A stretch of 64,000 bases of DNA, from NCBI GenBank assembly GCA_942493375.1, contig OW818698.1, forward strand, positions 7,130,001 to 7,194,000, in the 5' to 3' direction. This document shows positions 52,648-61,527 of the stretch, piece by piece. Position 1 is the first letter of the stretch. Each line of letters starts with the position of its first letter. The notes under the pieces were generated by a model, which was not told the origin of the DNA, did not search any database, and saw nothing but the letters and a program-made list of their open reading frames with translations. Made by a program: the position numbers and the translations under genes. Source of the DNA: G942493375 sp942493375. Lineage in GTDB: Bacteria; Armatimonadota; UBA5829.

Positions 52648-53763
52648 CTACCTTTTAGCAGCCAGTGCCATATTAGCCAAAAGTGCTTCTGTCTGTATCT
52701 GAGCATTGGCATTCCCAAGTATACTGCGCCTCGTAGACAAAATCGATTTCAAAATCACCTGCAATGACTCTGGATTTGGATAAAGCGATGCCTGTCGGAC
52801 GATTTCCTGCCTGCGGTCGGAGTTTACCAGCGACGCCTCTTCTCCCTGAAGCTTTGCAGCCAACAGATCTCTATACCATATCAAAAGAGTATCCATAGAA
52901 GCCATCACAGAATTTCTGGCACTCGGTTTTACTTTCTTCTTGGTTGGAGCGTCTTCGGAATCCTGATCATCACTATCATCAGTTGAGTCAGTATTTGAGG
53001 CTCCGCCAGCACGTAAGTTTTCAGCCAGCCGTAGATATGCGCGCGCACCAATTTTGGCGACATCAGAAGCTATTTGAGCAATTGCGTCTCTGTCCTTTTG
53101 GAATTGGGTGTCGTTCAATAGAGAAATCGCCAGACCAGGACAACCTTGAGTGTATGAGGCCAAAAACTCCGCATGCTCCTGATCAGCATCGAAATCTTCG
53201 ATCAGTCTTTCTATAAGCTCCACAGCCGGGACCTGGAAAACACGCAGCATTCTACATCGAGAACGAATTGTAGATAGTGCAGCCGCTTCATTGCGATATA
53301 GAAGAATGTTTATGACATAATCAGGAGGCTCTTCGAGTAGTTTGAGGATGCAGTTTGCAGACTCTTCATTAAGAGTGTCTGCCTGCTCAATGATGTTTAT
53401 CTTCCATTTGCCGCGCATCGGACGAAAGCTTGAGATGTCACGCATTTCCCGCATGGAACTTATGCTGGTAGTATTCATTTTGTCGGGAGGATAGACCCGG
53501 ATATCAGGGAAGTTACCGTGCTCAATTGCTCTGCATACAGCGCATTTGCCACAGGCATTGCCGTCTACCTGGTCTTCACAACTCAACGCCTTAGAATACT
53601 CCAAGGCTAGAGTCAACTTACCAACGGATTTTAATCCGGCAATGATAAGGGCATGCGACGGCATACCTTGTCTTACAGATTGTGCCAGCACCTTCTTCGC
53701 AGCATTATGACCTATTATTGAGTCAAAACCCAGACGATCAGAATCGTTCAAACTGCGCCACAT
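52648..53763 (-). CDS. holB: DNA polymerase III delta' subunit-like clamp-loader protein
   Basis: About 371 residues: a AAA+ fold starting GFDSIIGHNAAKKVLAQS, a Cys4 zinc module (CEDQ..CGKCAVC), and sensor-type LLEEPPD and SRCR motifs, as in delta' subunits. The P-loop (GLKSVGKLTLA) lacks the Ser/Thr after Lys, which fits delta', known not to hydrolyse ATP in E. coli. A long acidic insert (TDDSDDQDSEDAPTKKK, about 250-270) is unusual. The start is uncertain: ATG 53763 overlaps darA; ATG 53793 is an alternative. The tmk-darA-holB order matches Bacillus. Confidence 0.88.
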   Translation of the reverse strand: MWRSLNDSDRLGFDSIIGHNAAKKVLAQSVRQGMPSHALIIAGLKSVGKLTLALEYSKALSCEDQVDGNACGKCAVCRAIEHGNFPDIRVYPPDKMNTTSISSMREMRDISSFRPMRGKWKINIIEQADTLNEESANCILKLLEEPPDYVINILLYRNEAAALSTIRSRCRMLRVFQVPAVELIERLIEDFDADQEHAEFLASYTQGCPGLAISLLNDTQFQKDRDAIAQIASDVAKIGARAYLRLAENLRAGGASNTDSTDDSDDQDSEDAPTKKKVKPSARNSVMASMDTLLIWYRDLLAAKLQGEEASLVNSDRRQEIVRQASLYPNPESLQVILKSILSTRRSILGNANAQIQTEALLANMALAAKR

Positions 53764-54067
53764 CCACAACAAACACAATTGCACCGCCCACACTGACCTT
53801 GACCGGGTTCATCAACATACCACCAGTGCCTACAAGATCAAGTGGAGGCTGCGCAACAAACTGCTCACGGGTTGAACAAGTGTTTCTAATTGTCTCAAGC
53901 ACGCTGTCCGTCATATCGTCTTTCGCGCCTATGAGGATTGATATATTGCCTTCTCTAAGAAATCCACCTGTTGTGGCTATGATTGTGAACTGTTGGCCAA
54001 TCTGATGGAGCGCCTCGCTCATCTTTTGTTTATCGCGTTCGTGAACTATCGCAATTACCAGTTTCAT
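53738..54067 (-). CDS. darA: DarA/PstA-type cyclic-di-AMP receptor (DUF970, PII-like)
   Basis: A 109-residue PII-like protein. KLVIAIVHERD, the TGGFLREGN T-loop element and the C-terminal GGAIVFVVDVAQFERF match the family shown in Firmicutes to bind cyclic di-AMP as a trimer. ATG 54067 has GGAGA upstream; an earlier in-frame start at 54118 is not supported. It lies between tmk and holB, its usual neighbours. The synthase for cyclic di-AMP is not in the window. Confidence 0.92.
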   Translation of the reverse strand: MKLVIAIVHERDKQKMSEALHQIGQQFTIIATTGGFLREGNISILIGAKDDMTDSVLETIRNTCSTREQFVAQPPLDLVGTGGMLMNPVKVSVGGAIVFVVDVAQFERF

Positions 54068-54165
54068 CTTCTCTCCTTGGTATAGCCGTGATCGGCAGCT
54101 AGATTTGCTTAACAACACACACAGGCTGCAAAGCTCATGATACGATTAATCTATTAGGATTGGAT

Positions 54166-54789
54166 TTAATCCCGCTCAAGACGAATGGAAAGGAATTTCC
54201 AAACGGTATCTTTAACATTTTCAAGAGATTGCATAACATCGATAATCTGAAATCTATCAGGATTGTCTTTAGCACATTTAAGAAATCCCTGCCGTACTCT
54301 CTCATGAAACGCCACATGCTCTTCAGAAATCCTGTCTACAAGCAATTGTCTCTTTAATCCTGTTTCTACTGGTAGATCCAGTAAAAAAGTAATATCAGGG
54401 ATCAGCGACTTGCATGCTATGTCATTTAATGCAGATATATTGCCAATATCTATTCCACGCCCGTATCCTTGATAAGCCATCGTAGAGTCTATATAACGGT
54501 CTGACACAACTATTCGATTAGATTCCAGTGCAGGTCTGATGACACTTGCAACCATTTGAGCTCTGGCTGCACAGAATAAGAGCAGCTCAGTCTCCGGAGA
54601 AATCTGTTCTTTCGAATGCAGCAATATATCGCGTATGCTTTCACTGACCTTGCATCCACCAGGATCTTGAACATATACTGCATCTATACCCAGAGCTAAC
54701 AGTCTCTCAACACAATCGCGTGCAATCGTCGTCTTGCCTGAGCCTTCGATGCCCTCGAATGTTACAAATAGTGCTCGATATCCACTCAC
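54166..54789 (-). CDS. tmk: thymidylate kinase
   Basis: A 207-residue kinase phosphorylating dTMP to dTDP. The P-loop FEGIEGSGKTTIA and DRYIDSTMAYQGYGRG motif are clear, with a LID region (LKRQLLVDRISEE). The usual REPGGT motif reads QDPGGC here, a change at normally conserved positions. The start is GTG 54789, overlapping the stop of the upstream R3H ATPase gene (GTGA), so they are coupled. It is followed ~100 bp later by darA and then holB. Confidence 0.94.
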   Translation of the reverse strand: MSGYRALFVTFEGIEGSGKTTIARDCVERLLALGIDAVYVQDPGGCKVSESIRDILLHSKEQISPETELLLFCAARAQMVASVIRPALESNRIVVSDRYIDSTMAYQGYGRGIDIGNISALNDIACKSLIPDITFLLDLPVETGLKRQLLVDRISEEHVAFHERVRQGFLKCAKDNPDRFQIIDVMQSLENVKDTVWKFLSIRLERD

Positions 54790-56354
54790 GGCCTGAATAC
54801 CCTTACACGCCTGTAAGGTTCAGTCCCTATACTTTCCGATTTGAGTTCGTATCTTTCCGACATCTGATGCTGCAGTCTGCGTAGAAACGAAGTCTGTGGC
54901 TGAAGTTCCTGTGGTTCTCCCGTTTCCAGAACGAGCTGAATAGCGTCTTCAATCTCTCGCAGAGCCTCATCTTCTTCACTCGCAGGCCCCATATTAAATA
55001 TGTCACGCACCACTGAAGCAATTTGAGCATATGTGTTGCTCTTTATTGAGTAGAGTGGCATATCCCGGTTACGGGCTTCATTGAGCATAGGGATATTTTT
55101 TCTCTCATGAGTCTTGAGAGTCACAACATAATCCGAATCGCTAAGATCCTTGCTTATATAAGCAGGGACTCTGAGCTCTCGTATAGCTTTTTCAAGCCTA
55201 TTGCGGCTGACTCCATACGGTAAAATCTTAACAATCTGAGGCCGTTCTGGCTTTTTAGCAACTCGCTGCCTGGATTCAACACTGGCCACCCGATCATGTG
55301 AAGGCCTCTCTGCAATCTCTCCAGGTTGTACAATCTTGACATCACCCTCAGGATTTCGCACTCGTATCTCAGGTCTTGGAGCTTCTCCCCTGAGTATTCG
55401 GTCAACTGTCCCGGCAACATCCTTATGGATCGCCAGTTTGTCCAGGTCTGTAATCTCAATGAGTACATCGAAAGTCGGAGGAGCTTTTCGCTCAAGAACA
55501 GATTTCAAAGTCCCGCGGCGTTTAGCTTCTTCATCAGATAGAGTAACAGTCTGAATCCCTCCAACCAGATCAGAAAGTGTTGGGTTCATCATAAGATTCT
55601 CAAGTGAATTACCATGTGCAGTTGCGATTAATTGTACGCCTCGTTCAGCAATGCTGCGGGCAGCCATCGCTTCCTGTTCTGTTCCAATCTCATCAATGAC
55701 AATCGCCTGAGGCATATGGTTTTCAACGGCCTCGATCATCACTGCGTGCTGCAGTTCCGGCACTGCCACTTGCATGCGGCGTGCGTGGCCAATAGCAGGG
55801 TGGGGGATATCACCGTCTCCGGCGATTTCATTTGATGTATCTACTACAACGACACGTTTTCCAAGCTCGTCGGCTAATATTCGTGCAACTTCACGGAGCT
55901 TGGTAGTTTTACCGATCCCTGGCCGACCGAGCATAAGTATGCTCTCGCCACTCTCGACAACATCGCGGATCATATCGATTGTGCCATATACAGCCCTTCC
56001 AATACGACATGTCAGGCCAATCAGTCTGCCCTGCCGGTTACGGATACCGGAAATCCTGTGCAGTGTGCGTTCGATTCCAGCACGGTTATCCTTGCCAAAA
56101 GAACCAATTCGTTCGACAATATACTCGATATCCTCAGTTGTCACAGTCATTTCAGGGAATCTAACTGTGTGGAGGGGAAATCTGGCTTCAGGTTCGCGAC
56201 CGAGATCCAATACGATCTCTATCAAGTCCTCTGCGTCTTCTTGCTCATCAATGCATTTGCGCAAAGCAGTGGGCAGAACGCCCAGAATCTCGGAAAGGTC
56301 GTCTGTTACTCTAAGTTGTTTTAGTCCTAATGATGCGTTTTCAGGTATTGCCAT
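54786..56354 (-). CDS. R3H-domain AAA ATPase (Ycf45/SpoIIIAA-like)
   Basis: A 522-residue protein. The central ATPase (about 110-330) has Walker A GRPGIGKTTKLREVA, VVVVDTSNEIAGDGD, and IVIDEIGTEQEA with ATAHGN. The C-terminus carries an R3H single-strand nucleic acid-binding domain (RRLQHQMSERYELKSES). Proteins of this architecture are found in cyanobacteria, plastids and Gram-positive relatives, and their function is not settled. The start ATG has only a weak upstream site. It is coupled to tmk by a GTGA overlap. Confidence 0.9.
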   Translation of the reverse strand: MAIPENASLGLKQLRVTDDLSEILGVLPTALRKCIDEQEDAEDLIEIVLDLGREPEARFPLHTVRFPEMTVTTEDIEYIVERIGSFGKDNRAGIERTLHRISGIRNRQGRLIGLTCRIGRAVYGTIDMIRDVVESGESILMLGRPGIGKTTKLREVARILADELGKRVVVVDTSNEIAGDGDIPHPAIGHARRMQVAVPELQHAVMIEAVENHMPQAIVIDEIGTEQEAMAARSIAERGVQLIATAHGNSLENLMMNPTLSDLVGGIQTVTLSDEEAKRRGTLKSVLERKAPPTFDVLIEITDLDKLAIHKDVAGTVDRILRGEAPRPEIRVRNPEGDVKIVQPGEIAERPSHDRVASVESRQRVAKKPERPQIVKILPYGVSRNRLEKAIRELRVPAYISKDLSDSDYVVTLKTHERKNIPMLNEARNRDMPLYSIKSNTYAQIASVVRDIFNMGPASEEDEALREIEDAIQLVLETGEPQELQPQTSFLRRLQHQMSERYELKSESIGTEPYRRVRVFRP

Positions 56355-56444
56355 ATGTTTTCATCTGTTTGGTGTGCGTGATGCACACTATGCTTTAATT
56401 CAATTATAACTCAAAACGAGCTTGTTGGACATCAAAATAGTAAG

Positions 56445-57212
56445 TCAATGCCAGAGCCGCATTGCGATTTTTGCACAACCAGCTATGGCTGCCGTCTCAG
56501 CGCGTAGTATTCGCGGTCCGAGACTGATTGAAGTAGCACCTGCCCGGGTCATTAAATCGACTTCATCCTTACGGAATCCGCCCTCCGGACCTGTAATTAA
56601 CATAATGCGTTTTCGGGATGGAGAGTCCAGAGGAATATTATCTGTCTGGTACAGACATTCATCAAGTGCATTACCTAATAATACACACTTTTCCTGCTCG
56701 TGAGCAAGCAGGGCAGCATCCATTTCAGGAATTATTTTTGAAAGCTGGCTGATATTCGTCCCAATAATGATCTGAGGTACCTTTGTTCCGCCGCATTGTT
56801 CAGTTGCTTCAATGGCAATTTTGCGCCACCTTGCAGCTTTTTTCTCATCTGGCGAATCACCAATAGCATATGTGCACTCAAGGATGATGAACTGGCTGAC
56901 ACCCAGTTCTGTGCATTTTTGGATGATGAATTCTACTTTAGTGGGTTTAGACCGTCCGATAACAGCAACTAAATCGAATTGCAGTTCAGTCTCTGGAAAA
57001 CTGCTGCTTATTACGTCTGCGTAAACAGTAGAGGATGAGGTTGATACAATTTTAGCATCAAACTCAGCGCCGCTGCCGTTAAAGAGGGTGATTGTGTCAC
57101 CGGAACCAAGTCGCAGGACGCTGGTAATCTGTGTGGCAGTAGCGCCGACAATCTTTATTTGTTCATCAAGGACAATGCTATCTTCAATAAAGAAGCGCCG
57201 GTGGTTGGACAT
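56445..57212 (-). CDS. rsmE: 16S rRNA (uracil1498-N3)-methyltransferase RsmE
   Basis: A 255-residue SPOUT-class methyltransferase. The N-terminal PUA-like part (HRRFFIED) precedes a knotted domain with KCTELGVSQF, RWRKIAIEATEQCGG, LITGPEGGFRKDEV and SLGPRILRAETA, all RsmE signatures. It methylates U1498 of 16S rRNA. The start is ATG 57212, overlapping the prmA stop codon (TAATG); an upstream in-frame start at 57242 is less likely. The dnaJ-prmA-rsmE order is classical in Gram-positive bacteria. Confidence 0.95.
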   Translation of the reverse strand: MSNHRRFFIEDSIVLDEQIKIVGATATQITSVLRLGSGDTITLFNGSGAEFDAKIVSTSSSTVYADVISSSFPETELQFDLVAVIGRSKPTKVEFIIQKCTELGVSQFIILECTYAIGDSPDEKKAARWRKIAIEATEQCGGTKVPQIIIGTNISQLSKIIPEMDAALLAHEQEKCVLLGNALDECLYQTDNIPLDSPSRKRIMLITGPEGGFRKDEVDLMTRAGATSISLGPRILRAETAAIAGCAKIAMRLWH

Positions 57213-58088
57213 TAGCAGATTTGTCGAAAGACAAGTGCACACCAGACAGTCTGCCTTCGGTCTTCCACAAAAATCATTCCGATGGACTCAAGGGCAGCTC
57301 TTACATCTTCCACCCGGTCCTCTACAATTCCGGACACTATCAATATTCCGCCAGGTGCGGTTCTATCAGCTAACTCCGACGCCATATTGATGATTACATT
57401 AGGAATAATATTAGCAATCACAAGGTCAGATTTATCAGGAGATATTGTTGGTGATTCCCCGAGTAAAACAGTGATTTTATCGTCAAGCCCTGTCTTATTG
57501 ACGTTGGCCGTAGCTGCACTAACAGCAATGGGGTCATTGTCAAAAGCAAGGACTTTACCAGCACCTAATTTCGCAGCTGACATAGCCAGAATGCCGGATC
57601 CACATCCAGCATCCAGCACAGTACATCCTGGTGTAACATAGTCCTGCAGCGCAAGCACGCACAACTGGGTTGTGTCATGATTACCAGTTCCAAAATGCCA
57701 TTCCTGGATCAATCTCAATTATCAAATCGTCAGGTGTCGCCGCATAATCTTCCCAAGTAGGCTTAATGACTATTCTGCCAAGTTTCAACGGCTTGAAATA
57801 TTTCTTCCATGCTGTAGCCCATTCATCGTCTTCTACCCATGTAATTGTTACTTCAGGATCAGGCAATGAAAGGCCATATTCGATAAGCCTTCCGGCACGT
57901 TCTTTGATTATCAACAACCTGGCTTCTAGTCTGTCATCAACTGGTAAATATCCACAGATCCTCAAATCCTCCAGAGCATCAGGCACAGAGAAAGTAGCTG
58001 TGCCTGCGCATCCTTCGGATATTAAAATATCGGTAATTGCGTCTTCCGTATCCGGATTGGCATTTAATGCAATCTCTACCCATCTCAT
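57212..58088 (-). pseudogene. prmA: ribosomal protein L11 methyltransferase, frameshifted
   Basis: Two overlapping frames together encode one PrmA of ~290 residues. The first (58088 to the stop at 57681) ends IEIDPGMAFWNW; the second continues with FGTGNHDTTQLC and the SAM motif VLDAGCGSGIL. The intact family motif is IDPGMAFGTGTHPTT, so one extra T in a T4 run of the coding strand (A4 at 57692-57695) shifts the frame in the catalytic core. It could be an assembly error, a true inactivating mutation or a programmed slip. Both halves look under selection otherwise. It overlaps dnaJ (ATGA) and rsmE (TAATG). Confidence 0.85.
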
Positions 58089-59233
58089 AAGCCGTTAAAT
58101 ACACCTTTTATACGTTCGAACAGGCTTTTACCGTGGACTTCGTGTATTTCGTCTCCACGGATATCTGCCAGCTTTTTCAGCAGTTCCTTCTCTTCATCAG
58201 AAAGCTTAGTCGGAGTATCTACCGTGACAACTACGTTCAGGTTACCCCGATATCCACCCCTTGGGTCAGGCATACCTTTTGCATTAAGCTTATATACTTC
58301 ACCGGATTGTGTGCCGGGTGATATCTCTAGAGACAATTTTTCATCGATACCGGATACATCCATCTTGCTGCCAAGTGCTGCAATAGGGTAACTGATATGA
58401 ACCTCACACCAGAGATCATTGCCTTTTCTTGTGAAGAAATCATGCTTCTTGATATGGGTGACAACATAAAGATCACCGGGAGGGCCTCCGCGAAGACCTG
58501 CATCACCATCCCCTACGAATCGGACTTTCATTCCCGTATCCACACCAGCCGGTATTTGAATGTCCTTATGGAATGATTTCTTTACCCGCATCTGACCGTG
58601 ACATGCCACGCATGGATTAGTTATGACTTGTCCTTCACCATGGCAGGATGGACAAGTTGTAATCCGTATCTGTGAGCCAAAAATTGTATTTTGCTGCTGC
58701 CTGACCTGACCACTGCCTCTGCAAGTATTGCACGTAGTAGGGTGAGAACCCGGCACAGAACCGCTGCCCTGGCATTCATCACATATTTCAAGCTTGGTTA
58801 AGCGGACATTGCGAGTGACTCCGGAGGCAGCTTCTTCGAGCGTTAATTCCGCATCGTAGCGGATATCTCCGCCCTGCTCGGGACCAGGTCTGCTGGGTCT
58901 CCCCTGACTCTGTCCTCCAGACCCGAAGAACATATCAAAGATGTCACCAAACCCGTAACTCTCAAAACCTGAGTTGTAACCACCAGAACTTCCTTGCTGG
59001 AATTGCTCGAATCCCTGGTGACCATATCGGTCATAGACTTCTCGCTTCTCTGGGTCTTTGAGCACTTCGTAGGCTTCATTGATTTCTTTGAAGCGTGATT
59101 CAGCGTCGGAATCATTGGAGTTGACATCAGGGTGATGTTTTCTGGCTAGTTGCCTGTATGCTTGTTTTATCTGGTCTGCAGAGGCTTCCCGCGGAATCTC
59201 TAAGACCTCATAGTAATCTCGTTTAGTGGACAT
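58085..59233 (-). CDS. dnaJ: chaperone DnaJ
   Basis: A 382-residue type I Hsp40. It has a J domain with HPD (RKHHPDVNSND), a G/F-rich linker (about 75-120), a zinc domain with CDECQGSG, CNTCRGSG, CPSCHGEG and a fourth, degenerate CVACHGQM, and two C-terminal beta domains. It stimulates DnaK ATPase and delivers substrates. The start has AGGAACG upstream. dnaK and grpE are not adjacent; instead rpoZ with its own terminator lies upstream and prmA overlaps downstream (ATGA). Confidence 0.96.
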   Translation of the reverse strand: MSTKRDYYEVLEIPREASADQIKQAYRQLARKHHPDVNSNDSDAESRFKEINEAYEVLKDPEKREVYDRYGHQGFEQFQQGSSGGYNSGFESYGFGDIFDMFFGSGGQSQGRPSRPGPEQGGDIRYDAELTLEEAASGVTRNVRLTKLEICDECQGSGSVPGSHPTTCNTCRGSGQVRQQQNTIFGSQIRITTCPSCHGEGQVITNPCVACHGQMRVKKSFHKDIQIPAGVDTGMKVRFVGDGDAGLRGGPPGDLYVVTHIKKHDFFTRKGNDLWCEVHISYPIAALGSKMDVSGIDEKLSLEISPGTQSGEVYKLNAKGMPDPRGGYRGNLNVVVTVDTPTKLSDEEKELLKKLADIRGDEIHEVHGKSLFERIKGVFNGL

Positions 59234-59250
59234 TCGTTCCTATTATCCAT

Positions 59251-59285
59251 AAAAAAGGCCGTCCCGGCACAGCGGAGCGGCCTTT
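59251..59285 (-). terminator. rho-independent terminator of rpoZ
   Basis: AAAGGCCG (59254-59261) and CGGCCTTT (59278-59285) form the stem. On the minus strand it is followed by six Ts (59251-59256 complement). It separates rpoZ from dnaJ on the same strand and overlaps the dnaJ promoter region. Confidence 0.85.
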
Positions 59286-59298
59286 AATTCGTTGTTAT

Positions 59299-59841
59299 CT
59301 AGTCTTCTTCAGACTCATTCTGATCTTCGTCTTCGCTCCACTCGCCGTCTATGACTGCATCTTCTGCAATATCAGATTCGTCGTCGGACAATTCGACATT
59401 ATCTTCGTCATCATCGCCCACCAGCAAAGCTTTGCGGGTATCACCGGTTTCATCAGCAACAAACTCATCTACTGCTGCGACTCTGTCGGTGTCTCCATCA
59501 AGTCCGAGTATTGGTTCGTCCTCTTCGAGCGCCCAATCGTCATCAGTCTCTACGAGTTCTTGAGCATCATCTGCCAGATGATCATGAAATGCCGAAATAG
59601 AGAATATGCCGGAAATATCATGCTCCTCAATATTCCTTGTCGGTAGATCGAAATCTGGGACTACGAAAGTCAGTTTTCCTGCGGCTATCTCTTCAAGAGC
59701 AATGGTAAGAGGGTTAGGGGAGTCAGTATCAATTAACGGGGCGGCCCCGTTCTTGATCTGCTTGGCCCGTTTTGCGGCTAGAGTAACAAGCCCATACCTG
59801 CTGCCTGCCTTTTCGAGTTTGTCCGGTGAAGGGTATATCAT
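59299..59841 (-). CDS. rpoZ: RNA polymerase omega subunit with long acidic C-terminal tail
   Basis: A 180-residue protein whose first ~58 residues match omega (SPDKLEKAGSRYGLVTLAAKRAKQI, then NPLTIALEEIAAGKL). Omega is normally 60-100 residues and helps assemble the polymerase. Here ~120 extra residues follow; about 40 of the last 90 are Asp or Glu. Similar acidic tails occur in some polymerase subunits such as delta of Gram-positives, so a polymerase-recycling role is possible. ATG 59841 is chosen as the omega start; the open frame extends upstream to 59964 without conserved content. A terminator follows. Confidence 0.88.
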   Translation of the reverse strand: MIYPSPDKLEKAGSRYGLVTLAAKRAKQIKNGAAPLIDTDSPNPLTIALEEIAAGKLTFVVPDFDLPTRNIEEHDISGIFSISAFHDHLADDAQELVETDDDWALEEDEPILGLDGDTDRVAAVDEFVADETGDTRKALLVGDDDEDNVELSDDESDIAEDAVIDGEWSEDEDQNESEED

Positions 59842-60129
59842 AGCGGCTGCAATCCACCTTGTCTGAGAAATTGAGTGCGGTCGTGTCAAGAATATATTAT
59901 ACCCGTTCCACCAGCCTTCAGTCAATGTAAATGACTGAGTTAGCATTACATGAATGTATAACATTAAATCATAATGTAAATCCTTGAACCATGCTTTCTG
60001 ATGTTTCCTATGTTTGTTTGCTCATGAGAATGGGAAAATGTCTGGTAATTTCAGGCTGAGATATTAGTCTTGATAATTATAGGAAGTCACGCATTTACGT
60101 AAAAACATTAAAAATATCAGAGGTACATT

Positions 60130-60567
60130 ATGAAAAACAAAACCATAATATCGACATGCATAGTTGCTATCCTTGCAATGACAATGGGTATGGGAATCGG
60201 TAATGCATTCAAACTCGGAGACATCCTCAAAGTAGGTGGAATAGTCTATATAGTTGATAAATTCAGCTCAAATATCAATGATTTTGTAAACAAACTTCTA
60301 ATAAACAAGGGGCTTGAAGTAAAAGAAACTACAAAGGTAGTTCCGATACTTAGTGTAGGTGAGGGAACATATGTTGGTGCCTGCCAGGTATCAGGTGACA
60401 AGAAGGATGTAGACAAATGCAATTGTGTAATACAATATGAGGACGATACCGTGTTTGGATCGAAGATAAGGGTCAGAGCTCTCGTCCCATGTGCAACTCG
60501 CAGCACCAAAAATGTAAAACGTCTCAATGGAGTTGGTGTCAGTGCTATGGTAGACGTTAAGATATAG
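60130..60567 (+). CDS. small secreted protein of unknown function
   Basis: A 145-residue protein with a signal peptide (residues 1-26, ending GNAF). The mature part starts FKLGDILKVGGIVYIVDKF, continues with a helix (INDFVNKLLINKGLEV) and then beta-rich segments (TKVVPILSVGEGTYVGACQ, GSKIRVRALVPCATRS) holding several Cys. I do not recognise the family. It has an AGAGG site upstream of the ATG. It is a single gene followed by MITE copy C, convergent with wrbA. Confidence 0.75.
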   Translation: MKNKTIISTCIVAILAMTMGMGIGNAFKLGDILKVGGIVYIVDKFSSNINDFVNKLLINKGLEVKETTKVVPILSVGEGTYVGACQVSGDKKDVDKCNCVIQYEDDTVFGSKIRVRALVPCATRSTKNVKRLNGVGVSAMVDVKI

Positions 60568-60586
60568 GAAACTATAAACTTCGGGG

Positions 60587-60689
60587 TAACAGCTCAGTGT
60601 TAATGTGTAATATAGTAAATTTCCGTCCGTCCTGAGTAGCGCGTATCGAAGGATGGACGGAAATTTACTAGCAAATACTGAACTACTAC
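60587..60689. mobile_element. MITE-like palindromic element, copy C
   Basis: A 103-bp copy of the element at 17883, identical over most of its length but lacking 7 central bases. The left end is TAACAGCTCAG; the right end is CTGAACTACTAC (partly decayed). Perfect 9-bp direct repeats, ACTTCGGGG, flank it at 60578-60586 and 60690-60698. It sits between convergent genes. Confidence 0.85.
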
Positions 60690-60755
60690 ACTTCGGGGCA
60701 TACAACAACCCCCAAAGCTTTATAGTAGTTATTATCTATTGAATCCACGGGAGTT

Positions 60756-61373
60756 TTAATCTTTGAGCTTTTTTGCAATCTCAGCAACATGCCTGCCCTG
60801 AGTACGCGCGATTGCTAGTTCATTTTCGCTTGGCGTGCGCGATCCATCTGTTCCTGCAAGTGTTGTTGCACCGTAGGGTGTTCCTCCGGTAATCTCGTCC
60901 ATATTCATCAAACGCTGTTCAGAATACGGGACACCAACTAATACCATTCCCAGATGGATCAGAGTGTTGAAAATTGATGTGATTGTAGTCTCTTGTCCAC
61001 CGTGCTGTGTGGCTGTGCTTACGAACACGCTGCCGACTTTGTTCTCAAGTGCTCCCCTGAACCACAATCCACCAGTTTGATCCAGGAAATTGCGCATCTG
61101 TGCAGCCATATTGCCGAATCTGGTTGGGGTGCCAATTATTATTGCGTCTGCCTCCGTCAGTTTGTCCACCTGTGCAATCGGAATGTGCTGGAAAGCTTTT
61201 CTAGCTTCCATTGCTCCGCTCTGCTCTAGTGCAGCATCCGGAACCAATTCAGCAACTTGGTACAGCTCAACTTCAACTCCATCAACAGCACGAGCACCCT
61301 CAGCGACAGCTTCAGCCATCTTGTAAATATGACCATACATGCTGTAGAAAACTATTTGTACTTTAACAGACAT
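60756..61373 (-). CDS. wrbA: NAD(P)H:quinone oxidoreductase WrbA
   Basis: A 205-residue flavodoxin-fold protein. The N-terminal phosphate loop FYSMYGHIYKMAEA, GTPTRFGNMAAQMRNFLDQTG and FVSTATQHGGQETT are WrbA signatures. It reduces quinones by two electrons with FMN, protecting against oxidative stress, consistent with the menaquinone genes elsewhere in the window. ATG 61373 has AGGAG 6 nt upstream; an earlier in-frame start at 61394 is not supported. It is a single gene. Confidence 0.95.
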   Translation of the reverse strand: MSVKVQIVFYSMYGHIYKMAEAVAEGARAVDGVEVELYQVAELVPDAALEQSGAMEARKAFQHIPIAQVDKLTEADAIIIGTPTRFGNMAAQMRNFLDQTGGLWFRGALENKVGSVFVSTATQHGGQETTITSIFNTLIHLGMVLVGVPYSEQRLMNMDEITGGTPYGATTLAGTDGSRTPSENELAIARTQGRHVAEIAKKLKD

Positions 61374-61527
61374 ACCGCACTCCTTGAGATTCAAACATTA
61401 TGCATCTTTTACCCCATATTTAAGACGACCACACATTCAATTAATAATGCGAGCAATAATTAAGATGTGAAGTTGATATTATCCACTTGACATGACTACT
61501 TGGTTCACGTAGAGTAATGCTAATCTG

